64,000 nucleotides of DNA from Corticium candelabrum (Eukaryota > Porifera > Homoscleromorpha > Homosclerophorida > Plakinidae): NCBI RefSeq assembly GCF_963422355.1, contig NC_085085.1:8857664-8921663 (forward strand), in the 5' to 3' direction. Every line of letters begins with the position of its first letter. Within the stretch, counting starts at the first letter, position 1. Below are positions 19,501-28,439 of the stretch, one piece after another. The position numbers and the translations under genes are program-made. Under the pieces are notes generated by a model. It saw only the letters and a list, made by a program, of their open reading frames with translations. It was not told the origin of the DNA and made no database searches.

Positions 19501-21787
19501 ACATACAACCATACCTAATACCACCCACATTGGCTATCAACCCGCCCACATCTGTCTACTGGTTCCATGGTGGTGTCATCACAATAACACCCACTACTGT
19601 AACCAGGGCTCCGCCTTGAGTTAATTACATGACATTAGTCTCACTCCTGCTACCTTTCATGAATGAAACCCAACAATATCAATGACAAATAATAACCACC
19701 AATAATATGATTACTAATAAACAAACAGTTATGCCAAGATCACTGTGTTAACTTGTGCAGTCACACCTGCTAAACATCGATATCTATAGCACATCAGTCA
19801 ATATTACCCTGCCTGGCAGATAAGCAATATCAAAAGTCACTCAAAACTCTAAAGAACACTGTCTTCATTTCCTTATTTGTTGTCCTGTCCTCTTGCAAAA
19901 TGTCATAACTTACCTATGATCTCACGACACACAACATTCTAGTTTCACATTAAAGGGTAACTGTAACGTATAAATCAAAATTCTTTATGTTGGAAATTGA
20001 AACTTCTAGTTACATACATGACAGGAAAAATAGTTTAGATTCTTAAGTTAAGTCTTCACTGAGATATAGCAGGTCCAAGTTGCTTCAGGTTCTTCAAGTT
20101 CCAGTAACAGACGTGGTGTAGTGTACACATCACAGAGTGTGTACTGTAAACAAAGGAATCTGTGGCGAAAGTATGGTTCAGTGTTGCGTAGCTGCAGGAT
20201 GCACCAATTCGCACAAGTTATACACAAGCGTGTTTCGATTTCCGACGATCCCCAAGCTAAGACAAGAGTGGGAATCGCAAATAAGGAGGACAATTGCAGA
20301 GATTTTTGTGTCATCCGGGTGACTACTACTGAGTACGACGCGTCCTACTGAGTGGACAGAAGTCTGTAGTAGTCACTTTTAGCCTGATTGCTTTGAGATA
20401 CATACAGCTAGGTCTTCAAGAGCTTGGTCTGGGATATAGAAGAGCGAAATTGAGGCCACCATTTTCCATCTACCTGCCTCAAGATTACAGCATTCTGGAA
20501 CCTTCGCAAAAGAAAAGGAGAGCCGCATTTGAGAAGCGAGAAAAATGAGGATAAGGAAGAATCTCGTGTAGGACTAAAACTACTGCAAACATTAATGGCT
20601 AGGAAAGGTCAGACTCTTGATGACTAGACTTGCATTTATATGTGCTTGATCATCGTGTAGTGAATGCAGTCGTATGCATTACAGTATACTGTACAGTGAA
20701 GTCAAACCTTGTGTCAACTAATTTTCTTCTCTTTCTCACAGCAATAGAGTTTTGCATGATCTCACCAGTACACTGTGCCACTCTTGGTCGCTAGTATTCG
20801 ACATTATTATTGCATCATTATTTGAGACAATTTCAAATATGTTTTGACAGCACACACACTCCACACGAGTACGTATCCATCATCTCACAATGACTGCAGC
20901 TACACCTGTGCTGGTTGTTTACTTACCCGGATGTGCATCGATTGTGTTTGCTACTTCTACTTCTACTTATGATGGTGACAGGCTATCGGGTTGCCTGTCC
21001 TCTTCCTCGTCCGCTTCCAAGGCAGCAGGTGATCTCAAAGCTTCAGAGACACTGTTGCTGAGTACGAACCTGTATGGTCTGATGGCTCCCAGCAGATCTT
21101 TATCCTGTGATTCATGCAAAACGTTATCATCACGTAAAAACCTCCAGAGGGCTCTTCTGAAGAATAACTGTCGCTGCCGTCGCCTCTACATTAGCAGTGT
21201 TGCCTTGGATATGAAAATGTAGTTATTTTTACAAGCCACTGACTATACAGATGCACACACATCTCCCTCCTGACTGTAAACTACACCACGCCCATTACAG
21301 CAACTTTGACCTTCTATTTCTCAGCGAAGACTTAACTTAAAAATCTAAAACTATTTTCCTGTCATGTATGCAACTAGAACTATCAATTTCCAACATAGAA
21401 TTTTGATTTTGTGTTGCAGTTACCTTTTAATGTACCTTTCTAAAACACACTCTAACAGCTAATTAAACTGGAGCATTTCCCAAAAAAGAAGGACTGAAAA
21501 GGTTCAATAGTTTTAATGCTTCTTGTCTACCTTAGAAAGCTTCCGGTCTTTTGCCCTTGAGCTGGAAAGAACAAACAAACAGCAAGAAAACATAATTACA
21601 TTATATGAAATACTGAAGTTTCATGGGAAACCAGATGCATGATGTCAAATGATTGCCTTTGTGCTAAGAAAAAATGGTCCAACAGACAAGTAACTTATAC
21701 TGCAGCTATCATGGACGTCCTGTCGAATAGAATCACATTGACTTGGTTAGCAACTAACTTTGATAGGTTTGAACAGAAACATTCCAG

Positions 21788-21846
<59 letters not shown>

Positions 21847-24800
21847 CCACATATTGAATAGCATCATTATGACACCTCTGGTGGTTGTGTTTGTTGTTGT
21901 TGTCATAGTTATTATTATATATATATTGTCATCAGTAGGGCAAGAGGAATCTTTAGTATGTTGACCCTCAGCTGGGCACCCACCAACCTAGCAGGCAAGT
22001 CCCAGAGAGGTACATGTTTCTGTGTAATCCACATGGAGCTAGTAACTGGCATATCGACTATTGATCGCGTGTGCTACGAGAATGTTATCAACTCTGAACA
22101 GTATGCTTGGCAGATAGCAAATGACCACCAGGAAAACACTGATCCTCGATGCCAATGGTCCCACGCCAGATCAACAGTGACAAAGAACCAACAGACAGAT
22201 TCCATTCTACTGCTGTCGCCACCCGACATTGAACCCAAGCCATGGTCACACAACAACAACTCTAACCACTAGGCCATGTTGTCATCACTCTCTCAGTAGG
22301 GACAGTAGGGTCTTTACCCTCAACTGGGAACCCATCAACCAGACCCGCAGGTATTGCTATGTTGTCATAACCTTCTCAGTATTCTGAGTGGCTCTTTACC
22401 CTCAACTGGGTGACAACCAACACGGCATACAAGTCCCAGAGAGCAGAGCTTGAAATAGCGGCCGAACACTGGACAATGTCCGATCAATATTGCTATTTGT
22501 CCGGGCAACTGAATCTATGCGCGGACATCCTAGTCCTGAACTGTAGCCAAGGATTCTTGACTTTGTTAACCAATGTGAGCTTACAACAAGCTAGAGCAAA
22601 CTGTCGAGCATGTAACTTTTAGCATGTACATGCACAAAGCAGTATCCTATGTCTGCTGCACACAGGTGGTCACAGGTGAAGGTAACACATTTAAGTCTTT
22701 AGGTGTTTTACTATAATAAACAGATGGTGTTACATTTTTAGAGGTACATGTTTCTGTGTAATCCATATGGTGCTAGTAACCAGCATTATTATGTTGTGCT
22801 CAACCAGATCAGTCTGATTCATAAGGTCTCTTGTAAGCAGCAGAAGCAAACCCTGCCTCAGAGGTGCTTAGACCATCATGACCGTCTAGACATACGACTT
22901 TACAAAGAATCCGACTGGATCCAAGAAGCACTGCTTTTTGTAAGTGCTGCAGATTGTGATGACCTAGAATTAGGGTTAGGGTTAGAGTAAGGGTTGGGCT
23001 AGGGTTAGGGATGATGCAACTATTATTATTGTTATCTTTATATGTTGCTAAGTGTTTATTAACCCTTATGACATACTTGAAGTCATCAAGATTCCTGTCC
23101 TTAATGTTGTTACATTACTATATTATCAATCACCATAAACAGATTATCAAACAAATCATACACACTATTTGAATACTCTTTCAGGGTAACTGATTTTTTT
23201 GTCAGCAACATTCTCATTACAGCAATCTATTGATCCAGTTTCATAACCATCACCAAACCAGAGGATTAAAGGGGCATGCTCACGGTCACACATGCGCACT
23301 TGAGCTGATCTCAAGTAGGGTAGTTCTTGCATCGTAACAGGGTTCTCGCTAGAGATTTTGGTAGTGTGGCGGGATGGGTGGGTCCGTGACACATGCAGTT
23401 TGCTCATTACATAAACAGTTGCACGGTCCAAGTCGGACATGCGCACTTGAGGCGATCTCATGTGAGGTAGATTTTGCATTGTAACTATTGAGTGTAACAT
23501 ACGTTCAAGTTTCCTGGCAAGGAAATCAACTTCGATTGCTTGTAAGCCTTTCTTAACGATGTTCATAGATTGTGCATGTGCAAGTTTCATGGATGAAACT
23601 ACAGAAAGTCTGTCTAGTCAGGCGTTGATTGACGTGACCACTGACTGTTGCTTAGCAAAAAGCCATGACTAGTCTACTTCTATCCGAGTCACTGGAAGAG
23701 CATCTGGGAATAAAATCAGAGGCAGCGCATCTGGGACTGCAATTAACACTTCTACATTTGGAGCGAGGCTATTATCCTGTGTTATTTTGTACGAGCCTAC
23801 ATTTGTGACTATTGTCATCTTTACTAAGTAATATAGTATTGTATTTCAGTAGAATGGAATTCTCAAACATTCCTTGGCTGTAAAACTTTGGACTACTATC
23901 TACCGTTTCTGAGAGTGGCGCACTCTTACTGGTGTGTGGTGCAGTGCCACGCTGTAGCGAGAACCCTGAATAACTATGGCAAGTAACATATTTTCAAGTG
24001 CCCTGGCAAGAAAATCAATTTCGATGAAACTAATGGAAGGTTGTCTATTAATTAAGGCATCGATTGACGAGGACAGCAGTAGTGTAAGCTCGAAACAATG
24101 CAAAATTTCAGTGCTCACTGTGAATCGAGTGCGTTTGCTTACTGAGAGAAAGCTGTGACTAGAGTAGGTTCTATGTGCGCAAACAAAAGACGTGTTTTCT
24201 CGGTCACGTGCATAGAGGTTGACGAATTTTACCAAAATTACAGTGTAGCAACCTCGATTTTGCAGAATAGTGATTTCGACAAAAATCTCAGAACTATCTC
24301 TACAAGGCTTATGTACTAGATACTGCAACATCTTGATCCTTCCAATTCAGGCTATAGAATCAGTCAGGTTTGCCTTCAGTGCGAATTGGAGCATCCAAAA
24401 AGAGTTCGTGGTTACTGATTGAATTAGTATATCTAATTCAAAAGCGATGTGCACTCGCCTGAGTGTGGTAGTAAAATCCCAAATAATCAAGTGTCAAAAT
24501 CCAAGAGTGTCTGGAGTTTGTAACATCATCATAAAAGCTATGCCAAAATACAACGATCATTAATTAACAACAAACTGTGCAAGAACAATGGCAAATGGTA
24601 CAACCACTGAAGCCCTATAGCAACTCTAGTATTCAGTGACGTTCAGTATTATCCATAAATGGTAACCTTAGAGGGGAAACATAGTGGAATCGTGTAAGGG
24701 GTCATCTATTTTTTCGGAATTTTCACGAGCATACAAAGTGTATGCTAGGGGAAGGAAGCTAGCATGTATGCTTTTGCAAAATGTTTGTAGATGCGCATGT

Positions 24801-26242
24801 GCAGGGCCTGTATGGCATATTCACGAACAACTCTATTGACTAAAAATTAACAAAACTGCTGGATGCTTCACAAACTGATATGAAACATTTAACAGTATCA
24901 AATAGTGTAAATAGTGCACCTTATTTCTACTCGTAGCGGGGCTTCTTGAATATCCTGAATTCAAGCTACCACATCCGGGTGTGTTGGTGTGCTTTGTATG
25001 GAGCTTGGAGTAGAAAATGTCCACCTCACTCAGTTGAGCCAAATGGTCGCTGCAGTGCACAAAGCCAACTAGCATGTATCAACACTTTGTGAATGCATTC
25101 GTGGTTGCAAACTCTGAATGTCTTGGCTGTCAAGACGCTGCTACAAAAGTACAAACACTCTGGAAATCTGGCAGCGTGGAGAAAAGAAAAGTAGTTGAAT
25201 GCGATGAGCTGTTGATAAGTTGAAAAGGACCAAGAAAAGCAGGGTGACAGCATACTTTCAAAGTAGTCCAACGCTGAAAGTCCATTTGTTGGGTTGCTGA
25301 TAGAGGCTTGATCTTTCACAATGCTGTTTATATGTGAAAAAAATTGTACTGTTGCAGGCTAGCAACATTGTATTGTACGCTTTCACGAAGGGAGAGGAGG
25401 TAAGAAAAGCATACACTTTGTATGCTCGTAAAAATGCCGTAGAAATGGACAACCCCTAAACAAGAAATGGTTACATAAATGCTCCAATGGAGCAACATGC
25501 ATCGGACGATCTTGCTATAGCATCAAAGCAACTCATCCTGATATCTATGAGAACAATCACCTTTAAAGTAACTGACTTGGGTAAGACCAAACACAAAAAT
25601 CAGTGTAAATGACCCGATTTTCAAGGATTGCAAATATTGTTTTATTATTGAGTTGCCTTAGCACGCACTAACCATACTACGTTTGAGCACTGTTATGACA
25701 GATAGAATTTCAAGTGATGAACAAGTTGAAATATTATTCAATATACGCTACAAATGTTTCAAAACCCTTAACAACAATATTTTCAAGTGCTGTGTCTCCC
25801 GGTTGTGTTATGCCTACCAAGATTATATCTGGGTTGTAGAGTGTAAGCTAAACTATGGCAGGGCAAGCAATCTGTGTGGAATGTTCAAACTGTCTTCCAC
25901 CACAGTTCATAACAAAGTGTTTGTGTCAGCAACAATCCGCTGCAGCAACCATGTTGAGTTCACTTACAGTACTATGCTTGTAGTCTTCAACTGCCTCTGG
26001 TTTGTTGTCATTGTGGTAGTCCCGATGCAGAATCTAGCCAGGAACAGCTAAAGAAAAGTTGTCCTTCCCGTATGTGTTAACTGCACTTGCAAGCCAACTG
26101 TTGTGCGTCAACCATGGCAGTGAATTCTAATCTAACTTTGTTGTTGAAACATATCACTGCCTTTCTGTCTTGGAACTCGCTGTAGTTTTACTACGGCACA
26201 TTTTACTGGTAGCAATTAGTCGTTTTAACATAGTTTATGTAG

Positions 26243-26288
<46 letters not shown>

Positions 26289-27449
26289 GGAAAAATTTCC
26301 CCCTACCGACCAACCCAAATATCTATGAGCTGCCAACGGAAAACATGAATTTTTGGTGTGACCTAGTACAGCTATAATTAATATTTAAAATTGGTAACAA
26401 GAAATAAACAACCTGGGGCATACAAGAGAAGTGGCTTATTAACTGTTCCAAAAACTTGTCTGTTCAACTCAACTTAAATACTATCCTGTAAAATTGCAAC
26501 TGTCTCTACAGACTAAACATGATGGACCAGAGAGTGATGAATCTGTGCTCCTAGTTGCTGACACACTTCTATACAGTATATAACTATACAGTACATAACT
26601 TCTATATAGAACAGAGAGATCAAAGACACAGATACTTGCAGAAAATGCCATTGGTACTTCTACAGTAAATAGATCCAAAATAACATATTTGAAGAACAAA
26701 CGTCTATGATGAGTATTAAATACAAACTAACTTCAATTCTTAGTTACTACATGTACACGCAGCTAGGTTACTAAGGTGCCATGATATGACCACTAAGCCT
26801 ACCCTATCACCCTGAGGGAACACATATTGACAGGCAAACAGACACGTAACACCAACATTTAACACCCGCAACTCCTAGTAATATACATCCTAAAACAACT
26901 GTGCAAGCTACTAATGTATACAACCGCACACAGCGTCTATTTACAAATGAGTTCACCCTTACCGTTGGTCGTCAAGAGGAACCGAGAAGCGTTCCTTTGT
27001 TTCAACCATTGTATCTCATTGATTTTTTCCTCAATTTCTAAACTCTTCAAATAATCAAACTCAGGTTCGTGACTTTGAAATGTCGCATAGAAGTTGTAGT
27101 CTCCGCACAAACGAGTCGTTGGTTCGTCGCGCGATTTCTGGAAAATGACAACCCTCCCACCCTTGTCTCCAGTAGCTAGGAGCTCTCCATCATGATTGAA
27201 CTTCACTGCAGAGATAATATCTGCTTGGTCCACTGGTTTGAGGAAATCGAAAAGCAACAAGGATGTTGTAAGGTTGCAACGTCAGAAATATTAGACTCCT
27301 CGATCTTACCTTCTGTTGGATCGTCGTCCACTGTTCCCTTCACCTGCCATAACAGCCATTGGAGGTCTCCTCCTCGCTCTATACAAAGAGTGAGCGAAAC
27401 GTCGAATCTAAGAGATAAGGACCCTCCACCCTACAGACTGACCTGCCAT
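9385..27449 (-). CDS. PPP2R2A: PP2A regulatory subunit B55 (PPP2R2), complete
   Basis: Seven coding exons on the minus strand: 27443-27449 (ATG), 27310-27378, 26963-27223, 18593-18886, 10816-10980, 10479-10740 and 9385-9661 (TGA). All have GT-AG borders and consistent phase, giving 444 residues (vertebrate B55 is about 447). Start [10 protein letters not shown] and then [17 protein letters not shown] match the B55 N-terminus. Hallmarks follow: [77 protein letters not shown] and [12 protein letters not shown]. The protein is a seven-blade WD40 propeller that docks substrates onto the PP2A A/C core; family targets include mitotic CDK sites and tau. The first coding exon is only seven bases, with the start in GGCCATGG context. 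The introns at 10981-18592 and 18887-26962 are about 7.6 and 8.1 kb and are packed with transposons, against 75-820 bp or so for the others. Which vertebrate paralogue it matches cannot be said; it is probably the single ancestral gene. Confidence 0.97.
10245..10274. repeat. (GA)n microsatellite
   Basis: Perfect GA run of about 30 bp between the last two PPP2R2 exons. Confidence 0.95.
11288..11916. repeat. Inverted repeat pair inside the Kolobok-like element
   Basis: TCCAGACCAGAGAGTGCGC... at 11288-11333 reappears inverted at 11871-11916, ending ...GCGCTCTCTGGTCTGGA, with arms of about 46 bp and several mismatches. It encloses about 540 bp without recognisable coding sequence. It may be a MITE that inserted next to the THAP-coding part. 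Confidence 0.75.
11935..13441 (+). pseudogene. THAP-domain transposase remnant
   Basis: Broken coding sequence. At 11935-12010 a frame reads [12 protein letters not shown]...[13 protein letters not shown], the C-x4-C start of a THAP zinc finger. After a frameshift, 12055-12180 reads [10 protein letters not shown] and AVPTLL, the C-x-x-x-F...AVP end of the same finger. From 12941 a frame reads [20 protein letters not shown], then [19 protein letters not shown] and, after one in-frame TAG (13255-13257), IARDRHPQI. These are core motifs of THAP-associated Kolobok-type transposases: the GDG-x-CDSPG-x-x-AKY block and the D-R-H block. A (CAG)n run (about 12868-12896) and an internal deletion interrupt the N-terminal half. 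Stops and frameshifts make it inactive. Confidence 0.82.
13501..14107 (+). mobile_element. Non-autonomous Helitron
   Basis: It starts TCTAATATATAAAGC after an A. It ends with a 6-bp stem (GCCCGT 14077-14082 / ACGGGC 14090-14095), eight bases and CTAG (14104-14107), followed by T. These are the 5'-TC, 3' hairpin, CTRR and A|T insertion features of Helitrons. Near the 5' end are a (CTGT)n array (about 13521-13560) and a short GT run. It has no Rep/helicase coding. It sits inside the Kolobok-like element. Confidence 0.78.
14108..14545 (+). mobile_element. Second, truncated Helitron copy in tandem
   Basis: It begins TATATATATAAAGGAGAGCTGTCTGTCTG directly at the 3' end of the previous copy and shares its interior: CCCCTCTCGAGGGGTCAACCC, CGTAAAAT and AGCGCTACACAGGGAGTGTGT. 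It fades near 14545 without a hairpin or CTRR end. Because ATCCTAGT can serve both as the 3' end of copy 1 and as a 5' TC start, the boundary is ambiguous by a few bases. Confidence 0.7.
14596..14960 (+). mobile_element. tRNA-derived SINE
   Basis: The head has an A-box-like TGGCTCAATTGGTTAGAG (about 14601) and a B-box-like GGTTACAAGTTCCAG about 50 bp later. The body contains TTGGGCAAGAAACTTACACA, CTCAGGAGTATAAATAAGTA and CCTGG, the same order as in a widespread invertebrate SINE body. It does not fold as a proper tRNA, so it is not called one. Confidence 0.65.
15012..15450. repeat. Diverged direct duplication near the right end of the Kolobok-like element
   Basis: A unit around 15012-15112 (GGATATAATTAAA, CTTCTTCATGA, ATTCTGTCCGGCTGCT, AAAATGCATGTGAACGAG) recurs around 15340-15450 (GGATATAATTGAA, TTCTTCATGA, ATTCTGTCTGGCTGCT, AAAATACATGTAAATGAG). 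The copies differ by substitutions and small indels. Confidence 0.65.
16147..17097. mobile_element. 951-bp MITE with TTAA target site
   Basis: Left end AGAGGATGTCTCACTAAAAT is preceded by TTAA (16143-16146). The right end, read inverted, is AGGAGAAGTCTCACCAAAAT and is followed by TTAA (17098-17101). No coding remains. The ends resemble those of the neighbour at 17102, so both probably used related transposases. Confidence 0.8.
17102..18499. mobile_element. Foldback-type element with about 0.5 kb inverted arms
   Basis: The arm 17102 to about 17613 is matched inverted by about 18010-18499. Outer ends are AGAAGAACTCTCACCAAAAT and, inverted, AGTAGAACTCTCACCAAAAT. Inner matches include GGTCTTCCTTGCTAACCAGC and GGGACCCCAAACTTATCGTG. 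The target site is TTAA on the left (17098-17101) and TTAC (18500-18503), presumably mutated, on the right. The loop of about 400 bp has no recognisable protein. A truncated relative lies at 3272-3452. Confidence 0.85.
19954..21426. mobile_element. 1.47-kb TTAA element with THAP remnant
   Basis: Left end AGGGTAACTGTAACG is preceded by TTAA (19950-19953). The right end, read inverted, is AAGGTAACTGCAACA and is followed by TTAA (21427-21430). The inverted repeats extend about 115 bp (shared AACTATTTTCCTGTCATGTA on one side). A partial THAP domain lies inside at 20173. Kolobok-like by site and domain. Confidence 0.83.
20173..20322 (+). pseudogene. Truncated THAP domain
   Basis: The frame from ATG 20173 reads [15 protein letters not shown], then [15 protein letters not shown] and SQIRRT before a stop. 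That is the first half of a THAP zinc finger (C-x4-C, the F-R-F-P motif and a conserved W). The second C/H pair is missing, so no finger can form. This is a remnant of the transposase of the surrounding element. Confidence 0.75.
21795..21843. repeat. (TA)n microsatellite
   Basis: Perfect TA run in the large PPP2R2 intron. Confidence 0.95.
21955..22290 (-). mobile_element. SINE copy (tRNA-like head, minus strand)
   Basis: Read on the minus strand it begins TGGCCTAGTGGTTAGAG, then ACCATGGCTTGGGTTCAAT with GTGGCGACAGCA, which parallels the plus-strand copy at 33705. The body (GTGTTTTCCTGGTGGTCATT ... GGTGGGTGCCCAGCTGAGGG) is shared with copies at 34735-35545. The A- and B-box positions suggest a tRNA-derived SINE family, not described by me from any database. 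Confidence 0.65.
22300..22440 (-). mobile_element. Fragments of the same SINE family
   Basis: CTTTACCCTCAACTGGGAACCCATCAACC and a second CTTTACCCTCAACTGGGTGAC (about 22394) repeat the far end of the neighbouring SINE body. A further GGTACATGTTTCTGTGTAATCC piece lies near 22742. Confidence 0.55.
22969..23010. repeat. Interstitial telomere-like repeat
   Basis: TTAGGGTTAGGGTTAG, then degenerate units (AGTAAGGGTTGGGC) and AGGGTTAGGG. This matches the TTAGGG animal telomere repeat, within the PPP2R2 intron. Confidence 0.85.
23277..24340. repeat. Cluster of diverged local duplications
   Basis: ACATGCGCACTTGAG(C/G)(T/C)GATCTCA occurs at about 23290 and 23440. A block with TTTCAAGT(T/G)(T/C)CCTGGCAAG(G/A)AAATCAA recurs at about 23510 and 23990. 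GCGTTGATTGACG / GCATCGATTGACG recurs at about 23618 and 24058. No coding capacity was recognised. Confidence 0.6.
24697..25457. mobile_element. 761-bp MITE with long terminal inverted repeats
   Basis: Left AGGGGTCATCTATTTTTTCG and right (inverted) AGGGGTTGTCCATTTCTACG, continuing with ACGAGCATACAAAGTGTATG in both arms, about 50 bp in total. The target-site duplication is unclear (TA on the left, AA on the right). The AGGGG-TGTCCAT terminus is shared with 38690-39481. Confidence 0.78.
26246..26284. repeat. (TA)n microsatellite
   Basis: Perfect TA run in the PPP2R2 intron. Confidence 0.95.
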
Positions 27450-28439
27450 GGCCGTCCACTCCTATCCACTCCTATCCACTCCTAATGCTTTGCAAGCAGA
27501 CAAAAGTCCGTCAACCGTGAAATATCGAGGTCTAGAGGTCCGCCGCTATCCCTAGCAAAGCAGATTGCATTGGATTCTGATTGTACAAGACGCCATAGGT
27601 GTCTTCTATAGTGAGCATGCGCGAACACACTGGGAGCGCCTCTACAAGTAGATCTCATCGTGACCTGGAAGAGACACGTATATTCGTCCCTAACAACACA
27701 ATGGATGTGCATATGCGTGTGCGTGTGCCTGTGCGTCCGGTATCACCAAATGACAAATATCTAAATTGTAGCGCAGCTTGTTGTTCGATCACTTGCTGCT
27801 ATAATAAATTGCGACCACATTCTGTCTGCGTGGAATGAAATGAGCGTGATTAGACAGACGTGTTCTTTGGCTGATGTTTCTTTTGGGGGATCTAGTAGGC
27901 ATGGGCACCATTCTAATTTCGTGCAGTTTGTACAGTGTATCTAGAACAATTTGGATACAGTTCCTCACATTTCTAGGTTGGGTGGTTTACCTGAATCTAA
28001 ACTTAGAACGGATCTTAGATAAGATCGAGCCTTACATGTAGCTATCATGCTGTAGAATCTAAAATGTGCATACTTTGCTTCAAATTCCCATCATATATAT
28101 TTACATATATCCCGGATGTCGAATGGCGAGATGCTGATTCTGAAGTCACTCTTCTAGGCGCTGTCAATCTACCAGTTTTTCTTTGTTTAGGTCATCAATT
28201 GTTCATTGACGTCTTAATCTCGTATTTTACGTACGCAGTTACGTCTTTTTATTGAGGCTTTTAATTAATTAAAAGATCGTATCCAACGGCAATGGTATTT
28301 CAAATAGATACTACGGTATCTGAACTCTGCAACTTTTTTCTTCTTCTTCGATGTATTCGTGCTACTTGTTGTCATCTATCGATCAGTTTAGATGAGCGCG
28401 TTGATCTCAGGCTTCTCAGGCTCTGACTCTACGGAGAAG
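27450..28439. other. PPP2R2 upstream region
   Basis: Probable 5' UTR and promoter of the minus-strand PPP2R2 gene. A 10-bp tandem unit (TCCACTCCTA, about three copies, 27455-27484) lies right next to the start codon. The rest up to the retroelement at about 28440 shows no recognisable gene. Confidence 0.6.

Noticed and set aside
25683..26051. 122-codon open frame in PPP2R2 intron
   Set aside because: No homology I can recognise; composition like surrounding intron. Could be revisited with RNA data.
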